Assembly: GCA_041658405.1 (NCBI GenBank)
Contig: JBBAAG010000036.1
Location: 1-28,357, forward strand
Length of the DNA stretch: 28,357 nucleotides
Reading direction: 5' to 3'
DNA from: Elusimicrobiota bacterium
GTDB taxonomy: Bacteria > Elusimicrobiota > UBA5214 > JBBAAG01
Each line of letters opens with the position of its first letter. Position 1 is the stretch's first letter. Below the pieces are notes generated by a model, which was not told the origin of the DNA, did no database searches, and worked only from the letters and a program-made list of their open reading frames with translations. Shown here one piece after another: positions 8,911 through 15,857 of this stretch. A program made the translations under genes and the position numbers.

Positions 8911-9597
8911 CTACCACACACCGGGGAACAAGCGGTATTTAACCTTTTGCGTGTACTCTTGATACCCCGTCAAATTTTTCAATAGTTCACGTTCCTCCCC
9001 GATTATCCTCGGGATGAATACTAACACAAACATGCATGCTGGGATCATTGCCCAGTAGGAACCTAACGCCAGCGGAGTGAACGAATAAAAAATGATTAGT
9101 GACAGGTACATTGGATGACGGACAAACGCGTATGGGCCGGTATCGATAACTTTTTGTCCCTGCTCAACCTCAATAATACGTGACGCGTAACTGTTTGTTT
9201 TAAATACATATATTGTCATCATATACCCTAGAAAGACTATTACAAATGAGATTATTGTCAACACAAGCGGGACATCCGACCATCCAAACCGTTTATCGAA
9301 TCCTGGCAGCATAAAGGTAGGGAGGTATAATAGTAATGATAGTTTAACGATAAGTTTTTGATCTTTCTGTTTTTCCTTCATCCTCACCCTGCGTTCAAGC
9401 AGTTTTGGGTCGTGTTTCAGTAAGTATAACCCGAATATTGACATCGGAATCGCAATGATAAAAATGTATACCCATCCTTCCCAATATTTCAAAGTCCAGG
9501 CTGGCAAAAAAAATAGTGAACCTAAAATTACAAAGACGCCGATGAAAAGCAGGATTACCTTTTTTTTCAGCGTTTTTAAATTCACTTCTTCGTTCAT
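8911..9597 (-). CDS. Isoprenylcysteine carboxyl methyltransferase-like membrane protein
   Basis: A 228-aa polytopic inner-membrane protein with about five hydrophobic segments. Its C-terminal half carries the family signature: DTGPYAFVRHPMYLS, then an EERELL helix and YQEYTQKVKYRLFPGVW. These match the SAM-binding core of ICMT/PEMT-type membrane methyltransferases, whose bacterial substrates are mostly unknown. The start at 9597 has AGGAGG 5-6 nt upstream. A putative extended -10 lies about 35 nt before the gene. It is 39 nt ahead of the pyruvate kinase gene on the same strand, so co-transcription is possible although no functional link is obvious. Confidence 0.85.
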   Translation of the reverse strand: MNEEVNLKTLKKKVILLFIGVFVILGSLFFLPAWTLKYWEGWVYIFIIAIPMSIFGLYLLKHDPKLLERRVRMKEKQKDQKLIVKLSLLLYLPTFMLPGFDKRFGWSDVPLVLTIISFVIVFLGYMMTIYVFKTNSYASRIIEVEQGQKVIDTGPYAFVRHPMYLSLIIFYSFTPLALGSYWAMIPACMFVLVFIPRIIGEERELLKNLTGYQEYTQKVKYRLFPGVW

Positions 9598-9631
9598 ATT
9601 TCCTCCTTGTGCTCACGAAAACTTTGAGTAG

Positions 9632-9640
9632 ATTATACCA
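9632..9640 (-). promoter_or_regulatory. Extended -10 promoter for the membrane methyltransferase gene
   Basis: The minus strand reads TGGTATAAT, an extended -10 (TGn-TATAAT), about 35 nt upstream of the start at 9597. No good -35 sits at 16-18 nt, as expected for extended -10 promoters. It lies back to back with the plus-strand promoter at 9687. Confidence 0.5.
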
Positions 9641-9686
9641 CATTGCTGCGATCCAATTATATTTTGGCAGTCTATAAACTTATGTA

Positions 9687-9715
9687 TTGTCCAATCCGAT
9701 TCTAGTGTGTATAAT
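9687..9715 (+). promoter_or_regulatory. Sigma70-type promoter for the MBL hydrolase-rsgA pair
   Basis: TTGTCC (9687-9692), a 17-nt spacer and a perfect TATAAT (9710-9715) stand 18 nt before the start at 9733. The expected transcription start leaves a very short leader of about 10 nt with only a weak ribosome site (AAGAG). Confidence 0.6.
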
Positions 9716-9732
9716 TATGTAAGAGTTAATTT

Positions 9733-10518
9733 ATGAAAAAACTGATATTTATTGTATTCACAATATTATTTGTGTACGGCTGCACAGTGTTCAGTATCAC
9801 GCCAAGCGCTAAACGCAACCCTGTACTACAGAGCGTACGGTTATCAAATGATGTGGTACTCACACATCTTGGCGCGGTACATATGTACGTTATGGGAATC
9901 GTTAATACTGACTTTCTACCAGCAGGGTTTATGATCGAAACTCCGGATAAAATAATATATATCGATCCTTTAGGATTTACAGACCCCAAACCTGCGGACT
10001 ATATTTTTGTTACGCATGCACACAGTGACCATTTGGCGTTGAATGATATCAAGAAAATAGCTAAACCCGGGACTGTTGTTATCGGGCCATTGGAAGTTAC
10101 TAAAACATTACGCGGGTACACAACAAAAAATGTAGTACCAGGCGAAAAATGTTCTATGGACGGTATCAGCTTTGAAGTAGTACCGGCGTACAACGTTAAA
10201 CCCGGGTTTTTGGGTATAATCCCTCACGCGAAATCGAGTAACAAAGCTGGGTATATTATTGAAACCCGCGATGTGAGGATCTACCATGCCGGGGATACGG
10301 ACTATGTCCCCGAAATGGATAATATCAAAAATATTACCGCAGCGCTTCTGCCTATCAACGGCGATAACTTATCAATGAGTACCGAACGTGCAGCTGAGCT
10401 GTCCAACAAAATCGCGCCGTCTATCGTAATCCCCATGCATTACGAACCCGGGAAAAACTATGCGCAACAATTTGAACGGCTTGTAGATAAACAAATTAAG
10501 GTAATAGTATTGGAGTAA
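9733..10518 (+). CDS. MBL-fold metallohydrolase, probable lipoprotein (UlaG/UPF0173-like)
   Basis: A 261-aa metallo-beta-lactamase-fold hydrolase. The metal-binding motif is THAHSDH (H95, H97, D99, H100). Later ligands appear in IYHAGDTDY and IPMHYEPG, the pattern of UlaG/UPF0173 enzymes, whose substrates range from lactones to unknown. The N-terminus MKKLIFIVFTILFVYGC is a short lipoprotein-type signal with Cys17 as the probable lipidation site (VYGC, with an unusual Tyr at -2). This suggests a membrane-anchored extracytoplasmic protein, whereas most family members are cytosolic. It is followed after 25 nt by rsgA, probably on the same transcript. The substrate is unknown. Confidence 0.87.
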   Translation: MKKLIFIVFTILFVYGCTVFSITPSAKRNPVLQSVRLSNDVVLTHLGAVHMYVMGIVNTDFLPAGFMIETPDKIIYIDPLGFTDPKPADYIFVTHAHSDHLALNDIKKIAKPGTVVIGPLEVTKTLRGYTTKNVVPGEKCSMDGISFEVVPAYNVKPGFLGIIPHAKSSNKAGYIIETRDVRIYHAGDTDYVPEMDNIKNITAALLPINGDNLSMSTERAAELSNKIAPSIVIPMHYEPGKNYAQQFERLVDKQIKVIVLE

Positions 10519-10543
10519 GAGAGGGTTTAAGGAGCTGTATTTA

Positions 10544-11635
10544 ATGAACCTACACGAGTTGGGATGGAACGAATTCCACGAGAAAAATTATAACGAGATA
10601 AAGACGCAAACAACTTTTCCTGCCCGAGTTGTAAAAGCAGATAGAGAAAAATATTTGGTTTACAGCGCTTTTGGCGAGCTAACCGCTGAGCTTCGAGGAA
10701 TATTGCGGTTCAAGCCGGAATCGATGAACACTTACCCTGTTGTCGGCGACTGGGTGGCTGCAGAAATGATGGATGAAGGCAATACTGCCATAATCGCCGG
10801 CGTTCTTCCGAGAATGAGTAAGTTTTCCAGAAAAGTGGCTGGCGATGTGACAGACGAGCAGGTGTTGGTAGCGAATATTGACACCGTGTTTTTGGTCAAC
10901 GGCCTTGACGGCGATTATAACCTCCGGCGCATTGAGCGTTACCTGTCCGTTACACAGGAAAATAAATTGACTCCTGTTATCGTACTGAACAAAACCGATA
11001 TGTGCCCGGATGTTCAGGAAAAGATTAAGGAAGTGGAAACTGTTGCGTTAGGGATTCCTATAGTAACGATGAGCGCTCTTAATAGCGATGGAATCGACAA
11101 TATCCGGAAATACATTGTTGCAGGAACTACCACCGCCTTCCTGGGCTCTTCGGGCGTAGGAAAATCAACAATTATTAACCGCCTGCTCGGAGAAGAAAAA
11201 CAGAAAGTCGGCGCGGTGCGCGCACGTGACTGCCGGGGGATGCATATAACCACCCAGCGAGAAATGATACTGCTTCCCGGCGGCGGGATTGTTATTGACA
11301 ACCCCGGGTTACGCGAACTACAACTATGGATAAACGAAGGTACGTTAACTAAAACTTTCAATGATATTCAGGAACTTGCGGTTGGATGCAAATTCAGTGA
11401 TTGTACACATACCAATGAACCCGGTTGCGCTGTGACAAGCGCAATAGAAAACGGCAAGCTGGATGATAAACGGCTGCAAAGCTATATTAAACTGAAGAAA
11501 GAACTGAAGTATCTAGCGACCCGCAAACTAACAAAAGCGCGGAATGTAAAGATAGTTACTGAAAAGAAAATCAGTAAGTTAGTGAAACAGATATATAAGC
11601 ACAGAAGAAAGAATAGGTATACGGTTGACAATTAA
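10544..11635 (+). CDS. rsgA: Ribosome small subunit-dependent GTPase A
   Basis: A 363-aa late-stage 30S assembly GTPase. The circularly permuted GTPase order is clear: G4 NKTD at 149-152 precedes G1 GSSGVGKST near 201-209, the switch region GAVRARDCRGMHITT, and G3 DNPG at 252-255. An N-terminal OB fold (about 24-95) and the C-terminal zinc knuckle Cys282, Cys287, His289, Cys295 complete the family architecture. The basic tail KIYKHRRKNR-like helix fits rRNA contact. G3 is DNPG rather than the usual DTPG, a mild change. AAGGAG precedes the start by about 11 nt. Its last codons contain the -35 of the next promoter. A decayed fragment of a related gene lies at 4762-4890. Confidence 0.95.
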   Translation: MNLHELGWNEFHEKNYNEIKTQTTFPARVVKADREKYLVYSAFGELTAELRGILRFKPESMNTYPVVGDWVAAEMMDEGNTAIIAGVLPRMSKFSRKVAGDVTDEQVLVANIDTVFLVNGLDGDYNLRRIERYLSVTQENKLTPVIVLNKTDMCPDVQEKIKEVETVALGIPIVTMSALNSDGIDNIRKYIVAGTTTAFLGSSGVGKSTIINRLLGEEKQKVGAVRARDCRGMHITTQREMILLPGGGIVIDNPGLRELQLWINEGTLTKTFNDIQELAVGCKFSDCTHTNEPGCAVTSAIENGKLDDKRLQSYIKLKKELKYLATRKLTKARNVKIVTEKKISKLVKQIYKHRRKNRYTVDN

Positions 11636-11653
11636 CTAACGCTATTATATAAT
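11625..11653 (+). promoter_or_regulatory. Perfect-consensus sigma70 promoter of the wHTH-nucleotidyltransferase pair
   Basis: TTGACA (11625-11630), exactly 17 nt, then TATAAT (11648-11653): both hexamers and the spacing match consensus. The -35 lies inside the last codons of rsgA. The predicted start of transcription falls within the first of two palindromes, an arrangement expected of a strong promoter held off by a repressor. Confidence 0.85.
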
Positions 11654-11693
11654 GACCATATATTATAGTCATACGACCATATTATATGGTCAT
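11652..11693 (+). promoter_or_regulatory. Two abutting 21-bp palindromic operators
   Basis: Unit 1 (11652-11672) reads ATGACCATA-tat-TATAGTCAT. Unit 2 (11673-11693) reads ACGACCATA-tta-TATGGTCAT, with a GACCATA/TATGGTC perfect core. The units abut with centres 21 bp apart, two helical turns, so two repressor dimers would sit on the same face. They cover the -10 edge and transcription start and end 22 nt before the regulator's start codon. Inferred to be bound by the winged-helix protein encoded next. Confidence 0.75.
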
Positions 11694-11715
11694 ACGTTTT
11701 ATTGGGAGGGTATTT

Positions 11716-12045
11716 ATGTTAGAATCCTTGTTCGGCAATATAGTAGCTGAAAAAGTGTTGTTCTTCATACAAGCGTACGGAGACGGATACGCAAGGAAAA
11801 TGTCCAGGGTATACGATATACCGCTCAACGGTATTTTACAGCAGCTACGGCGCCTGGAAAACGGCGGTATTATTGTCGGCCAGGATAAAGGCAGGACCAG
11901 GTTGTATACATTCAACCCAAGATATCCTTTTCTACTAGAACTCAAAACGCTTCTGCAGAAAGCTATGGACTTATTGCCTGAAGAAGAAATTGTGAAATAC
12001 TACCGGTTGAGGACAAGGCCTAGAAGAAAAGGCAAGCCGTTATGA
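11716..12045 (+). CDS. Winged-helix transcriptional regulator, probable antitoxin/autorepressor
   Basis: A 109-aa ArsR-like winged-helix protein. The helix-turn-helix is in residues about 20-50 (YARKMSRVYDIPLNGILQQL, then RRLENGGII) and the wing in VGQDKGRTRLYTFNPRYP. The C-terminal tail is basic (RLRTRPRRKGKP). The start at 11716 has GGGAGGG 6-7 nt upstream; an in-frame ATG at 11686 lies within the second operator and is rejected. Its stop overlaps the nucleotidyltransferase start (ATGA). Family knowledge: small wHTH proteins paired with nucleotidyltransferases, such as AbiEi with AbiEii, bind inverted repeats at their own promoter. The tandem palindromes here fit that. The antitoxin role is inference. 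Confidence 0.78.
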   Translation: MLESLFGNIVAEKVLFFIQAYGDGYARKMSRVYDIPLNGILQQLRRLENGGIIVGQDKGRTRLYTFNPRYPFLLELKTLLQKAMDLLPEEEIVKYYRLRTRPRRKGKPL

Positions 12046-12569
12046 ACAAAGATTTACGGAATATCGGTACCAAAGAGTTAGCGATTTTGGTAAGCACTGA
12101 GTTGGCAAAACACGGGATTGACGCGGTACTGGTAGGCGGGGCGTGCGTATCGATATATTCGCGTAATAAGTACATTTCAGGCGACCTCGATTATATTACG
12201 GCTGTACCAACAGAAAAAATTGTTAAAGCGTTAAAAAGTATTGGGTTCACAAAGAAAAAACAATGCCGGGAGTTTATTAACAACAACTGCCCGTTTTTTA
12301 TCGAGTTCCCCCCGGGCCCGGTCTCCATAGGAAACGAAGTGCCGATAACAAAGTTCAATAAAATAAAAGCTCTTAAGCTATTCACTCCAACGGATTGCGT
12401 GAAAGACCGGCTTGCTGCGTTTTATCATTGGAATGACCTGCAGTCCCTGGATCAGGCAATAATGGTAGCAACAGCGCAAGAAGTTAATTTAAAAGAAATA
12501 GGACGATGGTCTAAGAGAGAAAACGCGCTTGTGAAATTCAAACGTTTCCGGGAGTTACTAAATTCGTGA
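12042..12569 (+). CDS. Nucleotidyltransferase-fold protein, AbiEii/MNT-like putative toxin
   Basis: A 175-aa protein of the DNA polymerase beta-type nucleotidyltransferase superfamily. The signature is VGGACVSIYS (Gly32-Gly33, Ser37) followed by SGDLDY with the Asp48-x-Asp50 metal pair, and a possible third acid Glu88 in FFIEFP. The later stretch TPTDCVKDRLAAFYHWND is typical of AbiEii/DUF1814-like and DUF6036-like proteins. Known members transfer NMP to tRNA or proteins and act as toxins or phage-abortive effectors. It overlaps the wHTH gene by 4 nt, so the two are translationally coupled in regulator-first order, as in AbiEi-AbiEii. Toxicity and substrate are inferred, not visible. It ends 12 nt before a convergent gene remnant. 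Confidence 0.8.
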   Translation: MNKDLRNIGTKELAILVSTELAKHGIDAVLVGGACVSIYSRNKYISGDLDYITAVPTEKIVKALKSIGFTKKKQCREFINNNCPFFIEFPPGPVSIGNEVPITKFNKIKALKLFTPTDCVKDRLAAFYHWNDLQSLDQAIMVATAQEVNLKEIGRWSKRENALVKFKRFRELLNS

Positions 12570-12581
12570 AGGGGTTAACTA

Positions 12582-12935
12582 CTACTGTTTCATGCCAATT
12601 TTTATTATCTCCCAATGGCCCGTGCTGGTTGAACCGCATCGTTTGATAATATTTTTGTTTCTCAACCGTTTCAAATATTCCTTTACTGTATCTGAATCAA
12701 TATTTAACGCCTGCGCTATTTCTGCCCGTGATATCCTCTCGTTTTCTTTTATTAAAACCAATATTCTGGTTTCTAGCTCTGTTAGTACCTGCAAATGTTT
12801 ATCCCCCTCAGCTTGGGGGGTAACTAGGGGGGGTAACTGGGGGGGTGGGACGTTGGAAAGTGACCAAAAATCCGCTCTTCAATTTCCTAAACTCTGCCTT
12901 TACGTTTGCTTCCTGGCAAGTTGCGAATATCCGTT
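12582..12935 (-). pseudogene. Frameshifted C-terminal cassette of an AlbA_2-type ATP-binding protein
   Basis: Directly after the stop of the intact AlbA_2 gene the minus strand encodes KRIFATCQEANVKAEFRK, then GFLVTFQRP. This is the usual tail of AlbA_2/HATPase_c_4 proteins (R-x-I, C, F, VTF, RP). A VTPP repeat linker and a winged-helix domain ending in TGHWEIIKIGMKQ follow. The frame breaks in a run of seven G (12827-12833, plus strand). Removing one G restores one frame of about 117 residues down to the stop at 12582. The repeat period is 13 nt at that point, instead of the 12 needed for VTPx units, which supports a one-base slip. The last 70 codons could be read alone from a TTG at 12794, but no ribosome site supports this. 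It has no AlbA_2 domain of its own. Confidence 0.72.
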
Positions 12936-14330
12936 TCAACCCGGTTTCACTATCTCCCAATAGCCGCCCTTATCCGGCCCAATTCGGCGGATCAATTTCT
13001 TTTCTTTTAACTTTGAAAGATTTTCTTTTATTTTCCTATCTGACATTTTTACAATTATTGCTAATTCAGCAATCGTGACGTGTCTATTCCGTCTTATGAT
13101 AACTAATATTTTCCGTTGATTTACTGTGACCTTTTCTGGGACTTTTACTGTGACCTTTTCTGGGACCTTTACAGTGTCCCTTACAGTGTCTTTTACAGTG
13201 TCTTTGCCTGGGACAGAGACAACTTCGTTACCGTCGGAGTGTTTGCGTTTAAACACTGTAATAAAATGAGTCCCTACTTCTTTAAACTTAGTACCCGGTT
13301 CTTTGGACATAATCAACCTTATGCCCCGTCCCCATTTTTCGATAAAATGTACGCGGTGAAATAGTTCGGATATCAATTCATTCCTGCGTTCTGAAATCAT
13401 CTCAGTTTTTATTTGGGCTATCGTCAAATTACCGTAAAGTAAGCCCGGGCTTCGTATTTCCAGCCGGTTTTTGAAAATCGCGATGTTCACAGAATCCGGT
13501 TCAAAATAGTTGCGATGGCAAAAAGCGTTGATAATTGCTTCCCGGACCGCTTCTTTATCGATTTCCGGGAGGTCTATCCTACGCAAGCCTTCCAACCTCA
13601 TACCGATATGAATATGTTCTAAGATATACTCCTCGGCACGTTCAATCAGGTAAAACAAGTCGCCGTCAAAATCTTTCATATCAAGCGGGTAAGAAGTGTC
13701 CGTAGTAGCAAAAACTGCGCATCTGAGTTTTGCGTTCGAGAAAAACGTTGTTGGTTTTCTGCCAAAAAGGATTATCGCGGTATTCAAAACTTTGCCGTCA
13801 ATCATTAGTTTGAGTTTGTTTAGTGAACTCTTCAAAGTGTCGTATTTCAACCCAGCTATTTTTAGGAATGATTTGAGCTTACGGGAACTGATATCTCTGA
13901 CATTAGCTTCCGAACAAATGCCGGTGTCCCACCGAAGTTTGTCTTTATTCTTTGCTAGAATCATATTCTCCAATTCCCTCGCGCTTAACTGCCGGTCTGT
14001 AGAACCGACCCGGATGTACGCGCGGTTATACGCGAAATACGGGATTGCTGAACCGGCGAATTTTATGTAGACACATGTTTTACCTGCCAACTTTTTTGCG
14101 GTTACGTTCGGAAATATCTTGGGTTCAATATTTTCGGATATTAACCGGGAAACATCGCGTAATGTTTTGTCGCTTATGTCCTGCCCCACGATTTCGCCGG
14201 TGTCTTTTATACCGAAATAGAGCTCGCCGGTTTGGTGTTTGTTTAATATAGCGGAAATCGCGATTATTGCTTCTTTGTGTTCAGACGTGCTCTTTTTGAG
14301 TTCTAACGTTTCGGATTCACGGATTTTCAT
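12936..14330 (-). CDS. Schlafen AlbA_2 / GHKL ATP-binding protein with winged-helix tail
   Basis: A 464-aa protein. The N-terminal AlbA_2 domain (about 1-125) has SETLELKKS and LYFGIKDTGEIVGQ, the Schlafen-core signature linked to nucleic-acid binding or cleavage. The middle HATPase_c_4 region (about 250-345) has REAIINAFCHRNY and LEIRSPG. A low-complexity linker (KDTVKDTVRDTVK, then two VPEKVTV units) leads to a winged helix ending in GGYWEIVKPG. The start at 14330 has GGGAG about 8 nt upstream; the ATG at 14357 precedes that site and is less likely. Such proteins are annotated as putative DNA-binding regulators or ATP-dependent helicase-like proteins and occur in defence and mobile islands. 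Their function is not established. A duplicate C-terminal cassette follows the stop codon. Confidence 0.85.
   Translation of the reverse strand: MKIRESETLELKKSTSEHKEAIIAISAILNKHQTGELYFGIKDTGEIVGQDISDKTLRDVSRLISENIEPKIFPNVTAKKLAGKTCVYIKFAGSAIPYFAYNRAYIRVGSTDRQLSARELENMILAKNKDKLRWDTGICSEANVRDISSRKLKSFLKIAGLKYDTLKSSLNKLKLMIDGKVLNTAIILFGRKPTTFFSNAKLRCAVFATTDTSYPLDMKDFDGDLFYLIERAEEYILEHIHIGMRLEGLRRIDLPEIDKEAVREAIINAFCHRNYFEPDSVNIAIFKNRLEIRSPGLLYGNLTIAQIKTEMISERRNELISELFHRVHFIEKWGRGIRLIMSKEPGTKFKEVGTHFITVFKRKHSDGNEVVSVPGKDTVKDTVRDTVKVPEKVTVKVPEKVTVNQRKILVIIRRNRHVTIAELAIIVKMSDRKIKENLSKLKEKKLIRRIGPDKGGYWEIVKPG
13120..13205 (-). repeat. Short tandem repeats encoding the TVK/PEK linker
   Basis: A 23-24-nt unit (tttactgtgacc-ttttctgggac) occurs twice in exact copy at 13120-13142 and 13144-13166. 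It is followed by three degenerate 12-nt units (ttacagtgtctt-like) to about 13205. All keep the reading frame and encode the DTVK and VPEKVTV repeats between the ATPase and wHTH domains. Confidence 0.8.
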
Positions 14331-14391
14331 CGTATTCTCCCATCCCAACTGTATCAATACTTCACGCGATTACGTAACCAATATGATATTC

Positions 14392-14421
14392 ATTGTACAA
14401 CTTACTGCGGAAGGAAAGCAA
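14392..14421 (-). promoter_or_regulatory. Possible promoter of the AlbA_2 protein gene
   Basis: On the minus strand TTGCTT (14416-14421) and TACAAT (14392-14397) are spaced by 18 nt, about 60 nt upstream of the start at 14330. Both hexamers match consensus moderately. The 238-nt divergent gap (14331-14568) otherwise shows only AT-rich sequence, with no clear plus-strand promoter for the restriction-modification genes. Confidence 0.4.
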
Positions 14422-14568
14422 AACAAGAATGTTTTCAAACTGACGATGGATTGCATTTTTTCGAGGATTTTTTTTAAATTATTTGTTATCATAATAGTTG
14501 ATATATATTGATTTCGACAGAAAATACGTTTTGTTTATTGTTGGTTTAAATGTGAAAGCGGGGTTAAA

Positions 14569-15426
14569 ATGGCAGAAATTTTGGGATTAATTACTACACC
14601 GTATGATGAAATGGTAATTATGATAAAAGAATATTACAAGAAGCCTAGGTTTAAGTTATACCATTCCGATTGTTTGAAAGTATTGCCGGAACTTCCAGAA
14701 AATTCAGTTGATATGATTTTTGCTGACCCGCCTTATTTTCTTTCAAGCGGTAGCTTTACTTGTCAAAACGGGAAAATGGTAAGTGTAAAAAAAGGCGATT
14801 GGGATTTGAGTAATGGAACCCAAAAGAATTTTGAATTTCATGTTGAATGGATAAAAGCCTGCCGACGAATATTAAAACCAAACGGAACAATTTGGATTAG
14901 TGGAACGTACCACTCAATTTATCAATGCGGTTTTGCCCTTCAAATTGCGGGATTCCATGTGCTTAACGATATTGCATGGTTTAAGCCGAATGCATCGCCG
15001 AATTTGAGTTGCCGTTTTTTTACTGCAAGTCATGAAACACTTGTATGGGCAAGAAAAGATAAAAATGCAAAACATATTTTTAATTATGACTTAATGAAAA
15101 ACGGCACTTGGCCCGAGGATGCGTTAAAGAAACCCGGTCTTCAAATGCGCTCGGTTTGGGCAATGGGGACCCCTAAAAATATTGAAAAGAAGTTTGGCAA
15201 ACATCCCACGCAAAAGCCAGAACATTTATTGAAGAGAATTGTGCTTGCAAGTACGAATAAGGGCGATTTAATCGTTGACCCCTTTACAGGAAGTTCGACA
15301 ACAGGTATTGCCAGTTATCTCTCGGGAAGGAAATTTATCGGTATTGATATTGAATCAAAATATTTGGATTTATCAATAAAGCGATTTGAGGAGTTAGAAC
15401 GCAATTTGAAAAATAGGTATTCATAA
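14569..15426 (+). CDS. Beta-class DNA methyltransferase (DpnA/MboII-like, N6-adenine or N4-cytosine)
   Basis: A 285-aa SAM-dependent DNA methyltransferase. Catalytic motif IV DPPY (53-56, in FADPPYFLSSG) comes before motif I-like DPFTGSSTTG (237-246), the beta-class order. The stretch GKMVSVKKGDWD and the HPTQKPEHLL segment recall DpnA and MboII/HpyAII-type enzymes. The start is uncertain: 14569 has GGGG about 7 nt upstream, while ATGs at about 14611 and 14620 would give an N-terminus closer to the family. It begins an AT-rich, compact operon with a small ART-like protein and a MutH/Sau3AI-type endonuclease. It presumably protects self DNA at the same site, likely GATC by family analogy only. 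Confidence 0.92.
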   Translation: MAEILGLITTPYDEMVIMIKEYYKKPRFKLYHSDCLKVLPELPENSVDMIFADPPYFLSSGSFTCQNGKMVSVKKGDWDLSNGTQKNFEFHVEWIKACRRILKPNGTIWISGTYHSIYQCGFALQIAGFHVLNDIAWFKPNASPNLSCRFFTASHETLVWARKDKNAKHIFNYDLMKNGTWPEDALKKPGLQMRSVWAMGTPKNIEKKFGKHPTQKPEHLLKRIVLASTNKGDLIVDPFTGSSTTGIASYLSGRKFIGIDIESKYLDLSIKRFEELERNLKNRYS

Positions 15427-15428
15427 AT

Positions 15429-15857
15429 ATGAACACAAAAAACAAAAATATACTCATAAAAAAGATAAACCAGTCCATTTGGTGGCATGTAACACCTAGA
15501 GATCCAGACGCATATAAAAAACGTGGAAAGTTTCTTGCATCAACATATCAGCAAGCAGAATTTTATGGCAGGCCAAATGATATTCCTGAAAAAGTAAATA
15601 TTACGAATCCAGTATATGGAACTTCGGAAACAAATATTCTCAAAATATTATTCCCAATGAATTATAAAAAATTGTGCCTTTCTGACTTAGACGATCGTAA
15701 AGATTGGTATAAACGGCGAATCACGCTCGATGCAAAAATGTATAAAAAGGCGCAAAAAATGGGTTATGACGCTATTGTTTTGCTTGGAAGTAGTGCGAAT
15801 AAATATCTCATGAAAAACAGAAAACCACATTCCATAGAGTTAAATTTATGCAAATAA
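15429..15857 (+). CDS. Small protein with ADP-ribosyltransferase-like features, inside an R-M operon
   Basis: 142 aa, not assigned with certainty. The pattern WWHVTPRDP near the start, FLASTYQQAEFYGRP with a following VNITNPVYG strand, then AKMYKKAQKMGYDAIVLLGSS and a terminal HSIELNL resembles small ART-like domains (for example ART-PolyVal). Those have an N-terminal H/S strand, an A-x-x-Y-G helix, an hxhxxP strand, a GYDaIV strand and a C-terminal catalytic Glu; here Glu137 or so would be that residue. No signal peptide or membrane segment is present. It starts 2 nt after the methyltransferase stop and overlaps the endonuclease start by 10 nt, so all three are translated together. It could be an accessory toxin, a modifier of the endonuclease, or a divergent structural protein. 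Confidence 0.6.
   Translation: MNTKNKNILIKKINQSIWWHVTPRDPDAYKKRGKFLASTYQQAEFYGRPNDIPEKVNITNPVYGTSETNILKILFPMNYKKLCLSDLDDRKDWYKRRITLDAKMYKKAQKMGYDAIVLLGSSANKYLMKNRKPHSIELNLCK

Noticed and set aside
11686..11715. Upstream ATG for the winged-helix regulator
   Set aside because: It lies within the second operator and has no ribosome site; 11716 has GGGAGGG at proper spacing.
12582..12794. A stand-alone 70-aa winged-helix gene
   Set aside because: Only a TTG without a ribosome site would start it, and a one-base fix joins it to the upstream AlbA_2-type tail, so it is better read as part of a pseudogene.
14331..14568. Attachment site or direct repeats flanking the AT-rich island
   Set aside because: Comparison by eye with 22313-22335 and nearby sequence showed no convincing repeat, and no integrase is present.
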